A DNA stretch of 64,000 nucleotides, from contig NC_006270.3 in the NCBI RefSeq assembly GCF_000011645.1, positions 3,370,501-3,434,500 of the forward strand, given 5' to 3'. The translations under genes and the position numbers were made by a program. Origin of the DNA: Bacillus licheniformis DSM 13 = ATCC 14580. Lineage in GTDB: Bacteria; Bacillota; Bacilli; Bacillales; Bacillaceae. Below, one piece after another: positions 57,434 through 64,000 of this stretch; positions within the stretch are counted from its first letter, which is position 1; the number at the start of each line of letters is the position of its first letter. The notes under the pieces are model-generated. The model was not told the DNA's origin, made no database searches, and saw only the letters and a list, made by a program, of their open reading frames with translations.

Positions 57434-57464
57434 AAAACCCCCATTTGGGGGTTTTTATTGTGCA
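57434..57464 (+). terminator. Terminator of the bacteriocin-like operon
   Basis: AAAAACCCCCATTTGGGGGTTTTTATT is a perfect hairpin with a T tail. Confidence 0.9.
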
Positions 57465-57498
57465 TAAAAGAATTTTGAATATCGCCAAAAAATTTTCT

Positions 57499-57594
57499 TT
57501 ACTTTAACAGAGATTCAAGTTTCGCCTTTGTCTTCGGTCCGTAAATTCCGTCAGCAGGCAGCCCGTGTATGAGCTGGAACCGTTTGACCGCAAT
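57499..57594 (-). pseudogene. C-terminal fragment of the phage amidase (copy 2)
   Basis: The minus strand encodes AVKRFQLIHGLPADGIYGPK followed by TKAKLESLLK and a stop, the end of the same peptidoglycan-binding repeat as copy 1 and the intact gene. Homology stops abruptly at 57594, where a YolD-like fragment on the other strand begins. Confidence 0.85.
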
Positions 57595-57602
57595 AAAGTC
57601 GC

Positions 57603-57746
57603 GGACCGGAAACCGGAGAGATCGTTCAAATAGAGGGCCAAATCCACTACATAAACCAGCTGCAGAAAACTTTCCATGTCATGGATTCTAAAGGAGACAC
57701 GAATCTTTTTAAATTTGAGGATATTGTTGGCGTGGAAATGAAATAA
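57603..57746 (+). pseudogene. C-terminal fragment of a YolD-like protein
   Basis: The plus strand reads PETGEIVQIEGQIHYINQLQ, then KTFHVMDSKGDTNLFKFEDI and VGVEMK before a stop. This is the end of the YolD-like family (phage/UvrX-associated). An in-frame stop sits just upstream and there is no start, so it is a relic joined to the amidase fragment by a deletion. Confidence 0.75.
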
Positions 57747-57777
57747 GCCCTTCTCACAACTGGAAGGGCTTTACTCA
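57745..57777. terminator. Bidirectional terminator
   Basis: AAGCCCTTC and GAAGGGCTT pair around TCACAACTG, shared by the YolD relic and the convergent HTH gene. Confidence 0.75.
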
Positions 57778-58001
57778 TCATATGGGCGGTATTTTTTCCG
57801 GCCAGCTTCAAGTTCTTTCTTTTGAGTCTCCACATGATCACGGAGAAACAAGCTAACTGTACCGACCTTCTTCACAGGCTTTAGCTTCCCGGAAGTCACC
57901 AATGCACTTAAACGCTGCCTTGTAACCCCGAGGAGCTCGCCTGCTTCTGCAGCTGTCAAAACTTCATCTTGGATAAATTTAATTTTTTCGTTTTCCTTCA
58001 T
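57771..58001 (-). CDS. Excisionase/MerR-type helix-turn-helix protein
   Basis: 76 residues. The HTH_17 motif is DEVLTAAEAGELLGVTRQRLSALVTSGKLKPVKKVGTVSLFLRDHVETQKKE, typical of excisionase-family and small phage DNA-binding proteins. Its start lies inside the end of the upstream membrane-protein gene (overlap 23 bases). No integrase is nearby, so a regulator role is as likely as excision. Confidence 0.8.
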   Translation of the reverse strand: MKENEKIKFIQDEVLTAAEAGELLGVTRQRLSALVTSGKLKPVKKVGTVSLFLRDHVETQKKELEAGRKKYRPYDE

Positions 58002-58188
58002 GCCTTTTTTCGCTCCAAATCATAATTAATCCTTTTAACAGTGTAACTATCACAGCCAGGTATAAAATGATGCCTGTGATTTTCCCCAGAGTACCAACTT
58101 TTTCAAAATCAATTGCAAAAATGCCCGCTATTAGGATGAGCATAGTTGCCATGTCTAATGAGCTGTAATGCTTAAAATATTGTTTCAT
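57979..58188 (-). CDS. Small two-helix membrane protein
   Basis: 69 residues with two helices (MATMLILIAGIFAIDF and ITGIILYLAVIVTLLKGLIMI) and a basic tail. It overlaps the HTH gene downstream. The ribosome site before 58188 is poor, so an inner Met (58152) could be the start. No family recognised. Confidence 0.55.
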   Translation of the reverse strand: MKQYFKHYSSLDMATMLILIAGIFAIDFEKVGTLGKITGIILYLAVIVTLLKGLIMIWSEKRHEGKRKN

Positions 58189-58209
58189 AATTTGTGGACG
58201 TGATATAAT
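58180..58209 (+). promoter_or_regulatory. Strong plus-strand promoter of the candidate antisense RNA
   Basis: TTGTTT (58180-58185), 18 bases, then TATAAT (58204-58209) preceded by TG for an extended -10. It points away from the genes on its left and has no plausible coding sequence downstream. Confidence 0.65.
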
Positions 58210-58214
58210 GAATT

Positions 58215-58303
58215 GGAGAGCAAGGGGATTTCTCCCCTTCTCTCGCTCACTATGTTTAGCGCTTCTTGCTTACCCGGCGGGAGCGCTTTTTCTTTTTCTT
58301 GCC
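58215..58303 (+). ncRNA. Candidate antisense RNA antitoxin (about 90 bases)
   Basis: Starting near 58215 after the promoter above, a transcript would contain the hairpin AAGGGGATTTCTCCCCTT. It would end at AGCGCTTCTTGCTTACCCGG and its partner arm GGGAGCGCT, followed by TTTTTCTTTTT (about 58303). It is complementary to the 3' part of the 47-residue toxin gene (58256-58399), the convergent layout of known Bacillus type I systems (TxpA/RatA, BsrG/SR4, YonT). Ends are predicted, not mapped. Confidence 0.55.
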
Positions 58304-58399
58304 TCTTTTTTTGCTTTCGTTTTGCCATATATCATAAATGTGTTTGAATATGGTCACCACTCCAGCAGTGGCAAGAATCCAGTTTCTTACCTCGTCCAC
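58256..58399 (-). CDS. YonT-like type I toxin candidate (47 residues)
   Basis: GTG at 58399 behind a perfect AAAGGAGGTG. The product is one membrane segment (NWILATAGVVTIFKHIYDIW) followed by an extremely basic tail (KKRGKKKKKRSRRVSKKR). B. subtilis SPbeta toxin YonT has the same design, a helix followed by a run of Lys/Arg. A consensus promoter and an antisense RNA complete the module. Too short for many gene callers. Confidence 0.65.
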   Translation of the reverse strand: MDEVRNWILATAGVVTIFKHIYDIWQNESKKRGKKKKKRSRRVSKKR

Positions 58400-58424
58400 T
58401 TTAGCACCTCCTTTCTATATTTTA

Positions 58425-58453
58425 ATTATAACAAAGCTATTTACAACAGTCAA
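58425..58453 (-). promoter_or_regulatory. Consensus promoter of the toxin gene
   Basis: On the minus strand TTGACT (58453-58448), exactly 17 bases, TATAAT (58430-58425). Transcription would start near 58418, giving a leader of about 20 bases. Confidence 0.8.
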
Positions 58454-58461
58454 TAGCATTG

Positions 58462-58503
58462 CCAAAAAAAGTTCCTTTTCAAATAAAAAGAACTTTTTTT
58501 GGA
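58462..58503. terminator. Bidirectional terminator
   Basis: AAAAAAAGTTC and GAACTTTTTTT pair around an A/T-rich loop. It ends the GHKL gene on the minus strand. Confidence 0.8.
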
Positions 58504-58505
58504 GC

Positions 58506-59528
58506 TCAATTATCCTCTGTGGTTGTGAGCATTCTTGAGACTTTAGAAGCTGTTAAATTTGAGTTATGAGAATTAACTTTAGCTCTTTCCTCCCCCTCAC
58601 GTACAATACTATCTATAAGAAATGTATTGAATTTGTTAAGATTAGAAGTGTTAAGAGTCATTTTGATTGCCGTACCTGTTAGATCAGTATCATAGAGGTA
58701 ATGTCCTTTGCCTTTAATAGAAAGAGCATTTTTACCTGAACATATCAGGAAATCCCCTCCGTGTTGACAGATTTTACTTGTAACAAACAGTCCATATCCA
58801 GAATTATCCCAATCAGAATTTGATTGTCCTCGCATGACACCATTATACTCAAAAGCCTTGCCCGAAATTCCAGGCTCTATAGACAAATAAAGAGCATCTT
58901 TATCGTTTTTTATGTTAAGATTTGGGTTGACACCCAAAGCTTGTGCGATTCCGACACCTTCATCCAGCAATGCAATTTCAACTTTATCTTTAGATGGCCA
59001 ATATTGTCCTGCAAACCAGAAAGATTCAGAAGTGCTATGTTCAACAATGTTCCTCATTAATTCTCGAATAGAGTAACCAAGCACATCTTTAAGATTATTA
59101 TTGCCCTGTGACAGTACTTTTGCGAGTTCATAAGATTTACGTTCAATAGTTGTTTGCACTACTTCATTGCGATTGTATGATTCTATTCTTAAATCTCTAA
59201 CTTTTAGTTCAGTTATAGGAATATATGTATTGCTTCCCCATGCTTCTCCTGGTTTCTTTCCATAATCAATTCTCCAACTTTGAAAAAACCCCATGTGTCC
59301 TGCATATTCTTTATCATGATGATTATCGCACCAAATAATACCTGGGTATCTTTCCACGAGTCTTCTGAGCTTCGATGCAACCATAAGCATGCCAAAAGGC
59401 TCTACCGTATTTGAATATTTAAAATCAAAAATTACTTTCTTTATGCCGTCAAAGTCAAATGAATTATTACAAAAGTCTATTGCATTTCGAGCTGTCAAAT
59501 CCGGCATATGAATTTGTTTTTCATCCAT
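58506..59528 (-). CDS. GHKL-ATPase protein with N-terminal STAS-like domain
   Basis: 340 residues from the ATG at 59528, eight bases behind AAAGGAG. The N-terminal ~110 residues (AIDFCNNSFDFDGIKKVIFDFKYSNTVEPFGMLMVASKLRRLVE) look STAS-like. The Bergerat ATP fold follows: N box SIRELMRNIVEHS, G1 ALLDEGVGIAQALG and G2 NSDWDNSGYGLFVTSKICQHGGDF. No transmembrane or phospho-His (DHp) domain is visible, so it is not an ordinary sensor kinase. Such stand-alone ATPases occur in variable islands; the output is unknown. Confidence 0.8.
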   Translation of the reverse strand: MDEKQIHMPDLTARNAIDFCNNSFDFDGIKKVIFDFKYSNTVEPFGMLMVASKLRRLVERYPGIIWCDNHHDKEYAGHMGFFQSWRIDYGKKPGEAWGSNTYIPITELKVRDLRIESYNRNEVVQTTIERKSYELAKVLSQGNNNLKDVLGYSIRELMRNIVEHSTSESFWFAGQYWPSKDKVEIALLDEGVGIAQALGVNPNLNIKNDKDALYLSIEPGISGKAFEYNGVMRGQSNSDWDNSGYGLFVTSKICQHGGDFLICSGKNALSIKGKGHYLYDTDLTGTAIKMTLNTSNLNKFNTFLIDSIVREGEERAKVNSHNSNLTASKVSRMLTTTEDN

Positions 59529-59552
59529 AAACTCAGCTCCTTTATTAATCAT

Positions 59553-59798
59553 GATAGGTTTATTTTACCACATCTCGCATTGAATGGCTTTTTTTGATAG
59601 GAATTCTTCTTTTTTACCCATAATTGAAGCATGGGAGAATCTATATAGCTAGAACCTGTTAAATTCTCAGTCAATAGTAAGAATAACCTGAACCAAATGA
59701 TTCATTTTCAGTGATCCACAGGATTTATTCCCCAATTGGTTTCCGTATAGTGGTAAACTTTATACTGATTGTAACCAAAAGGATTAGAGGAGAATGCC
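59553..59798. other. Divergent promoter region between the GHKL gene and the LXG toxin
   Basis: AT-rich, no gene. TTTCCG/TATACT-like boxes (59744-59765) could serve the LXG gene, which has GAGGAGAATGCC before its ATG. Confidence 0.4.
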
Positions 59799-61328
59799 AT
59801 GAAGACGCTGGATGTTCAAGCGCTGCACAATGCAATTGATCAAACGCTGGAACAATTAAAACAACAATCAGATGAATTCTCTAAAGTCAAAAAAGCAGTT
59901 GAGGGCATCACATCACTTGATGATGCTTTAAAAGGAAAAGGCGGCGACGCGATCCGCGCCTTTTACGAGGAATGTCACACCCCTTTTCTTCAGTTTTATG
60001 ATACTTTCATAGAGGAATACAGTTCCACGCTGAAGAAAATGAAAAGCGCGCTGAATTCCCTGGAACCAAACCATAACGGATTTATTTCACAGTCCTTTCT
60101 CGAACACGAGTTGGAGAATGGCTTAAATGCCGCTGATCGCACAACAAAACATTTGGTTTCTAAGGCCAACGCCACGATCGCAAAAGTCAGCCATATCGTC
60201 GACTTACCGGATTTGAATGACAGCGGTTTTCATGAACAAAATCAGAAAGCGTTAAAGGAAATCAGCACGACTCTTGAAAAGCTGCATGCGTTTGACCGCG
60301 AGCAAACCAACGCCCTCAAAACGGCTGAAAACGATCTTGAGACGATGCAGAGATACATGGCGCGGCTCGAAAAGATGTATACCGGCCCTAAAATTGAAAT
60401 CACAGGTTACCAAAAAGGCGCGATTTTAAAGCCGGATGAGATGGATACCCTGAGTGGAAATCAAGAAACAGCGATGGGTGCCATGTTGAAAAAAGTCGGA
60501 GACAAAGAAGATGTGGACACTAACACTATCGCCGATCCAGACCGATTAAAAAAATTGGCGACACAAAAGGTTTCCAAGAAAGAGTACACCCAAGAGGAAT
60601 TGAATGAACTGAAAAAAGATTATAGAGTATTTAACGATACGCTTTACCGGGCATACATAGACGGCGATACAATCGTCAAGATAGAACCCGCCTACACCCT
60701 TCCAGAGAATGTGGAAAAAAGCGATTTTAATAAAAATTTCGATACGGCGATGGAATTTACAGGTGTGTATGATGCAGTAAGAGCAGCGTTTGGATATGAC
60801 CTTGCGACAGGCGAAATCGTTAAAGGTAATGGGGATCGTTTGATGGCCGGATTGAGTGTCACACCTTTTGGAAAGGCATTTAAATACGGAAAGCGCGGCT
60901 TCAAGTTATTTAAAGGTGAAGAAGCGGGAAAGAAACTTGCGAAGGTAGATAAAACACCTTCCTACGGCAAACAATCCGTACCAAAAGGTCCGTATCGCGA
61001 AGTGCATGGTTTCCCTGCAAAAGTAAAACCAGGAGCTCAAGAAAAACATATTCCTGGAACACCAAACTACAAACAAGAAATAGCTAATGGTCGTAAAAAC
61101 AAAAGCATCTTCTACGGAGATAATAAAACGGCACAAGAATTGCTAGATAAGTTTGCAGGAAAAGGCACTCTGTTAAAAAATGGGGTCAAAGAGAGAGTAG
61201 ACTTTGGCAAAGTAATAGGAAAATTCTATGATAAAGATACTGGTAAGTATGTGGAGACTACTAGAGGTTTGATACATTACAGCAAAAACGGCGCTCATAT
61301 AGTACCTTCAGAGCCTTTAAAACCTTAA
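59799..61328 (+). CDS. LXG-domain polymorphic toxin with C-terminal type 50 (Ntox50) domain
   Basis: 509 residues. The N-terminal ~220 residues are the helical LXG domain (LDVQALHNAIDQTLEQLKQQSDEFSKV, GKGGDAIRAFYEECHTPFLQFYDTFIEEY), which directs export by the Esx-type (T7b) secretion system. A pre-toxin linker (AMEFTGVYDAVRAAFGYD) follows. The C-terminal ~110 residues (EKHIPGTPNYKQEIANGR, TAQELLDKFAGKGTLL, KERVDFGKVIGKFYD, TRGLIHYSKNGAHIVPSEP) match polymorphic toxin type 50, a predicted RNase. The immunity gene is next. Confidence 0.88.
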   Translation: MKTLDVQALHNAIDQTLEQLKQQSDEFSKVKKAVEGITSLDDALKGKGGDAIRAFYEECHTPFLQFYDTFIEEYSSTLKKMKSALNSLEPNHNGFISQSFLEHELENGLNAADRTTKHLVSKANATIAKVSHIVDLPDLNDSGFHEQNQKALKEISTTLEKLHAFDREQTNALKTAENDLETMQRYMARLEKMYTGPKIEITGYQKGAILKPDEMDTLSGNQETAMGAMLKKVGDKEDVDTNTIADPDRLKKLATQKVSKKEYTQEELNELKKDYRVFNDTLYRAYIDGDTIVKIEPAYTLPENVEKSDFNKNFDTAMEFTGVYDAVRAAFGYDLATGEIVKGNGDRLMAGLSVTPFGKAFKYGKRGFKLFKGEEAGKKLAKVDKTPSYGKQSVPKGPYREVHGFPAKVKPGAQEKHIPGTPNYKQEIANGRKNKSIFYGDNKTAQELLDKFAGKGTLLKNGVKERVDFGKVIGKFYDKDTGKYVETTRGLIHYSKNGAHIVPSEPLKP

Positions 61329-61343
61329 CTGAGGAGGATATAA

Positions 61344-61682
61344 ATGGGATATGATCCTTTAATTTCAGCATTAAGAAAGTATAAAAATAACGATTTGATA
61401 ATAGAATGGAAAAGTGGATTAAAGGTTATTGGAGAACCTGACACACTCTATGAAACAGACAACGGATTGGACGATGATGATGTCAATTATATAGAATATG
61501 ACGCAGTCGCATTTCAAGTAAATAATATTTTATCCCAACCCACTAATAAAGATTGTGGTGTATATGATTGGTTAAGACAAGGAGAAAGTTCCTTAATTGA
61601 AATTTCACTTTATGAAGATACACCAAGTGCAGTATATTTAACAGACGGTCAGAAAATATGGGAGATGGATAGTGATGAATAA
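61344..61682 (+). CDS. Immunity protein for the LXG toxin
   Basis: 112 residues, strongly acidic (NGLDDDDVNYIEYDAVAF), no signal peptide, starting 15 bases after the toxin behind GAGGAGG. Position and character mark it as the cognate cytosolic immunity protein. Low GC compared with the LXG N-terminal part, as usual for swapped toxin tips and their partners. Confidence 0.85.
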   Translation: MGYDPLISALRKYKNNDLIIEWKSGLKVIGEPDTLYETDNGLDDDDVNYIEYDAVAFQVNNILSQPTNKDCGVYDWLRQGESSLIEISLYEDTPSAVYLTDGQKIWEMDSDE

Positions 61683-61709
61683 CAATTGACAAGTTAGAAT
61701 TTATAAAAT

Positions 61710-61740
61710 CTAAGCCCTCTTGAAAGAGGGCCTTTTGATT
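61710..61740. terminator. Bidirectional terminator between the immunity gene and the amidase
   Basis: AAGCCCTCTTGAAAGAGGGCCTTTT is a hairpin with a T tail between the convergent genes. Confidence 0.85.
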
Positions 61741-62818
61741 ACTTCAATAAAGCTTCAATTTTCGCCTTTGTCTTCGGCCCGTAAATGCCGTCGGCAGACA
61801 GCCCGTGCATCAGTTGGAACCGTTTGACTGCGTTTGCCGTTTTCGGCCCGTAATAGCCATCTATGCCGTTATTCTTCGCCTCTTTGTCTGGATAGAAATA
61901 GAGGGCAGCTAAAGCCTCCTGAATCTGCCAGACGGCCGTTCCTTTCATCATCGGGCTTTTCACTTTATAGATGCCGGACGGCAGCGTGTAGGATGATTTT
62001 TTGCCGCTTGATGATGATTTTTTCTTTTTCGCTTCAATGGCCGCGAGCGCCTTTTCGGTTGCCGGTCCATAAATTCCATCCACCGCAATACCGGCTTTCT
62101 TTTGCAGAGCTTTGACTGCCTGCACCGTTTCATTTCCGTAAGACCCATCAGCCCCGTATTTCGGCAGTGAGAAGCCAGCGGCAATCAAACGTTTTTGAAG
62201 CGCCTTGACCTGGGAACCGGACGCCCCTTTTTTCAGAATGGTCCCTGTGGATTTGCTTGACTGGCTCGTGGATGATGTTGTCTTTGACACAGTGTTATTT
62301 CCGAGCAAGGCATCAACTTTTTTCCTGAATGTCGTCAGCTGGCTTGCATCCCTCACCCAGGGAGTCGGACAGCTTTTATTTGTCACATCGTAATGGCGGA
62401 CAATTTTGTTTGTAGAAAGGCCGTAACGCTTGCACAGATCGGCAACCAGTTCAGCAGCATTTTGAATCGTTTGGCTGTGAATCTTGCCATCTTTTTCGAC
62501 GCACATTTCAACACCGATTGCCGTTGTGTTAGCGTTTGGTTTTAAAAAGCTGACATAACAGCGATTTTGATCATGGGCATGATATGCGACTTCGTTTTCA
62601 GGGATGATGTGCTGCGCCTCTTTACGGTCCACAAAATAATGGGCTGAAGCGTAACGTTTATCAGCGATACATGTGCCGTTGAAATAATTTCGCTCATTCA
62701 GTGCGGACGCGCCAGGAGTAGCCGTCCAGTGCATGACAATCCCTTTCACTCCTGCCAACTTCAACCCTGGCCGAGTATATTGATTGACTTTCACATAATT
62801 CTTCACAACTTTAACCAT
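61739..62818 (-). CDS. xlyA: Phage N-acetylmuramoyl-L-alanine amidase (XlyA-like endolysin)
   Basis: 359 residues from the ATG at 62818. Amidase_2 domain: zinc ligands in KGIVMHWTATPGA, ...NKIVRHYDVTNKSCPTPW and HYFVDRKEAQHIIPENEVAYHAHDQNR. A Ser/Thr linker follows, then two peptidoglycan-binding repeats (GASGSQVKALQKRLIAAGF and GTAVWQIQEALAALYFYPD, each ending DGIYGP). It degrades the wall during lysis of a PBSX-type prophage. GGAG lies eight bases before the ATG. Two truncated copies of its 3' end lie at 53.5 and 57.5 kb. Confidence 0.93.
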   Translation of the reverse strand: MVKVVKNYVKVNQYTRPGLKLAGVKGIVMHWTATPGASALNERNYFNGTCIADKRYASAHYFVDRKEAQHIIPENEVAYHAHDQNRCYVSFLKPNANTTAIGVEMCVEKDGKIHSQTIQNAAELVADLCKRYGLSTNKIVRHYDVTNKSCPTPWVRDASQLTTFRKKVDALLGNNTVSKTTSSTSQSSKSTGTILKKGASGSQVKALQKRLIAAGFSLPKYGADGSYGNETVQAVKALQKKAGIAVDGIYGPATEKALAAIEAKKKKSSSSGKKSSYTLPSGIYKVKSPMMKGTAVWQIQEALAALYFYPDKEAKNNGIDGYYGPKTANAVKRFQLMHGLSADGIYGPKTKAKIEALLK

Positions 62819-62869
62819 CTGAACCACTCCTATTTTGTTTTAAATAAAAAAGGCTGCCAGCCGGCAACC

Positions 62870-63133
62870 TCATTTCGTTAACCCTTTTTGTTTTAGAACT
62901 TCTTTTTGCTGCTTTCCTTTGCCAGTGACATAGTTATTTTTGAACCAAGCGACCACAGACGTAATGATGGTGAATGCCGCAGAGCCGGCCAAATACAAAG
63001 CGTCTGCGAGCGTGTTGATCTGATCTTCACTGATTGGAAGAACTGGCTTCCCGAATACGATCAAAGTCTGGTTTACCAACGCAATAAAAAGAAGCACCGT
63101 CCGAACGACCGTGCCTTTGTCGAATGTTGTCAT
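62870..63133 (-). CDS. xhlB: SPP1-type phage holin (XhlB)
   Basis: 87 residues, the length of PBSX XhlB. Two helices (TVVRTVLLFIALVNQTLIVFG and ALYLAGSAAFTIITSVVAWF) with the family end FKNNYVTGKGKQQKEVLKQKG. It makes the membrane lesions that release the amidase. It sits between xhlA and xlyA as in PBSX. Confidence 0.93.
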   Translation of the reverse strand: MTTFDKGTVVRTVLLFIALVNQTLIVFGKPVLPISEDQINTLADALYLAGSAAFTIITSVVAWFKNNYVTGKGKQQKEVLKQKGLTK

Positions 63134-63148
63134 ATTGTGTCTTCCTCC

Positions 63149-63418
63149 TTATTTTTGAATAAAATTAATGAAAAGCGCCGCAATCCCGGAGATCACCAGT
63201 GTACAAACCGCTGTGATGATCGCGCCCGTTATGCTGCGCTTAATCCATGTTGTGTTCTCTTCAATCTTGTTGAGCTTGTCATTGATGGACATAATCTGTT
63301 GATCGTGTCGATCAGACGCCCTTTCCAGTGTGATGACACGCTGTTCAAGCGTTTTGTGATCGGCCTTCAATTCGGTAATCTCCTGCTTGAAGACGTCCCA
63401 TTCATTTGTTTGATGCAT
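63149..63418 (-). CDS. xhlA: Holin-associated haemolysin-like protein XhlA
   Basis: 89 residues from the ATG at 63418 behind AGGAGG, the length of PBSX XhlA. A long coiled coil (EWDVFKQEITELKADHKTLEQRVITLE) precedes one C-terminal helix (AIITAVCTLVISGIAALFINFI). It works with XhlB in cell lysis. The longer frame to 63478 has no ribosome site. Confidence 0.92.
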   Translation of the reverse strand: MHQTNEWDVFKQEITELKADHKTLEQRVITLERASDRHDQQIMSINDKLNKIEENTTWIKRSITGAIITAVCTLVISGIAALFINFIQK

Positions 63419-63480
63419 GTCCTGAAATCCTCCTGTTCTCACATCGTTTTCACCTCCCTCGAGGCAAAATAAAAACACCC

Positions 63481-63663
63481 TTATTGGGCGCTTGGCATTC
63501 CTAAATCCACACTAGTGTCAGGCTTATCATAGCTCCGGCCTGTTATGTCTTCATATTCGGCCGGGGTGATCCACTTAATTTTTACGTACTCCCGCATTTC
63601 TTCATCTGTGTAACACCCCCAATCATAGAATTGTTTTATATCGGCAAGAGTGGGATACTTCAT
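63481..63663 (-). CDS. xkdX: XkdX-family phage protein
   Basis: 60 residues with the XkdX pattern of a short helical Trp/Tyr-rich sequence: KQFYDWGCYTDEEMREYVKIKWITPAEYEDITGRSYD. XkdX proteins follow the tail-fibre genes in PBSX-like prophages; function unknown. Its ATG overlaps the xkdW stop. Confidence 0.9.
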   Translation of the reverse strand: MKYPTLADIKQFYDWGCYTDEEMREYVKIKWITPAEYEDITGRSYDKPDTSVDLGMPSAQ

Positions 63664-63980
63664 GATGCCCCGCCCCCTTTTAACGCTTCAACATCAGCCT
63701 GCAGGCGCGCAACTTGCAATGAGAGTAAAGCATTTTGTTTTTTCAATAGATCAGTTATGCCCGGTTCAGGCTCCGGAGGCTGCAAGCTTTCAATATATTC
63801 TTTGGTGGCCGATTCAAACCATTCCCCTTTCGCAGGATCAAATTTGGCTAGGTATAGGCCGTCAGGCGGTTTTACTTCGCAATAAAATTCCGGTAGCTCA
63901 GCGTCGTCTTCGACTTGAATTTCTTCTCCCGGCATGTAATTGAATTTCTCATCATATTTGTAAAGCCATTTCACTGTCAT
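63660..63980 (-). CDS. xkdW: XkdW-like phage tail-region protein
   Basis: 106 residues: an N-terminal small domain (KWLYKYDEKFNYMPGEEIQVEDDAELPEFYCEVKPPDGLYLAKFDPAKGEWFESATKEYIESL), a proline-rich link and a C-terminal coiled coil (ITDLLKKQNALLSLQVARLQADVEAL). This is the XkdW/phage tail-accessory layout. The ATG at 63980 abuts GGAGGG; the GTG at 63974 has better spacing and may be the true start. The tail operon continues past the right edge. Confidence 0.85.
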   Translation of the reverse strand: MTVKWLYKYDEKFNYMPGEEIQVEDDAELPEFYCEVKPPDGLYLAKFDPAKGEWFESATKEYIESLQPPEPEPGITDLLKKQNALLSLQVARLQADVEALKGGGAS

Positions 63981-64000
63981 CCCTCCTAAGCCGCCTTAAA

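Noticed and set aside
58208..58456. An 82-codon plus-strand frame opposite the basic toxin gene
   Set aside because: No ribosome site; its hydrophobic composition is the mirror of the Lys/Arg tail on the other strand. The plus-strand transcript is better explained as an antisense RNA.
1..64000. CRISPR arrays, tRNA or rRNA genes
   Set aside because: No regularly spaced repeat series and no complete cloverleaf or rRNA sequence was noticed on reading both strands; only the partial tmRNA end at 54.0 kb was found.

Overview
The window reads as chromosome of a Bacillus subtilis-group species, most likely the B. licheniformis clade. Codon use, strong AGGAGG-type ribosome sites, many bidirectional Rho-independent terminators and a recognisable B. 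subtilis backbone (yvgN, helD, yvgT, bdbDC, cadA, copA/copZ/csoR, iolU, azoR2, trhO, sigO/rsoA, yvrJ-oxdC-yvrL) support this. The pulcherrimin genes and a D-tagatose-type operon are typical of B. licheniformis. No rRNA, tRNA or CRISPR array was seen.

Layout. 0-11.7 kb: end of an MFS transporter, glyoxal reductase YvgN, a ROK fructokinase, a PLP aminotransferase, helicase HelD, YvgT, a frameshifted grpB-type gene, a GNAT, the thiol-disulfide pair BdbC/BdbD and the Cd/Zn ATPase CadA. 11.9-20.2 kb: a xyloglucan-oligosaccharide-type operon (ABC binding protein, two permeases, GH31 alpha-xylosidase, exported GH3 enzyme) behind a XylR-like operator. 20.4-23.4 kb: a Mn/Zn/Fe-type ABC importer and a Cys-rich four-helix copper protein. 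23.5-28.1 kb: RpiR regulator, PfkB kinase, PTS IIBC and IIA, and class II aldolase, matching a tagatose-1-phosphate pathway. 28.1-31.4 kb: copper export csoR / copZ-copA with an unannotated 49-residue peptide coupled to copA. 31.4-38.2 kb: a DJ-1 protein and the L-rhamnose operon, which carries an ASRT-family gene and no rhamnose mutarotase gene. 38.5-44.5 kb: a frameshifted MFS gene and the pulcherriminic acid locus (yvmA, yvmC-cypX, an NTF2-like gene, yvmB) with four copies of a shared palindrome. 44.5-48.9 kb: a frameshifted amidase, iolU, azoR2, trhO. 49-52.4 kb: the two-subunit sigma factor SigO-RsoA with yvrJ-oxdC and yvrL.

52.5-64 kb is accessory DNA, a mosaic of mobile-element debris. 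It holds a deleted hydrolase joined to a polymorphic-toxin tail with an immunity gene, three copies of the C-terminus of one phage amidase, and a displaced tmRNA (ssrA) 3' end marking an integration site. It also holds an IS3 element sitting inside a terminator hairpin, a LexA-type mini-repressor, a secreted bacteriocin-like precursor with a two-helix membrane partner, and a YonT-like type I toxin with a convergent antisense RNA. A GHKL ATPase, an LXG toxin with immunity gene, and the lysis/tail end of a PBSX-like prophage running off the right edge complete it.

The observations most worth following are the type I toxin-antitoxin candidate (58.2-58.45 kb), the bacteriocin-like pair (56.7-57.4 kb), the copA-coupled peptide (28.1 kb), the ssrA-derived att remnant (54.0 kb) and the GHKL protein (58.5-59.5 kb). 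All functional statements rest on motif recognition and remembered families; no searches were run.
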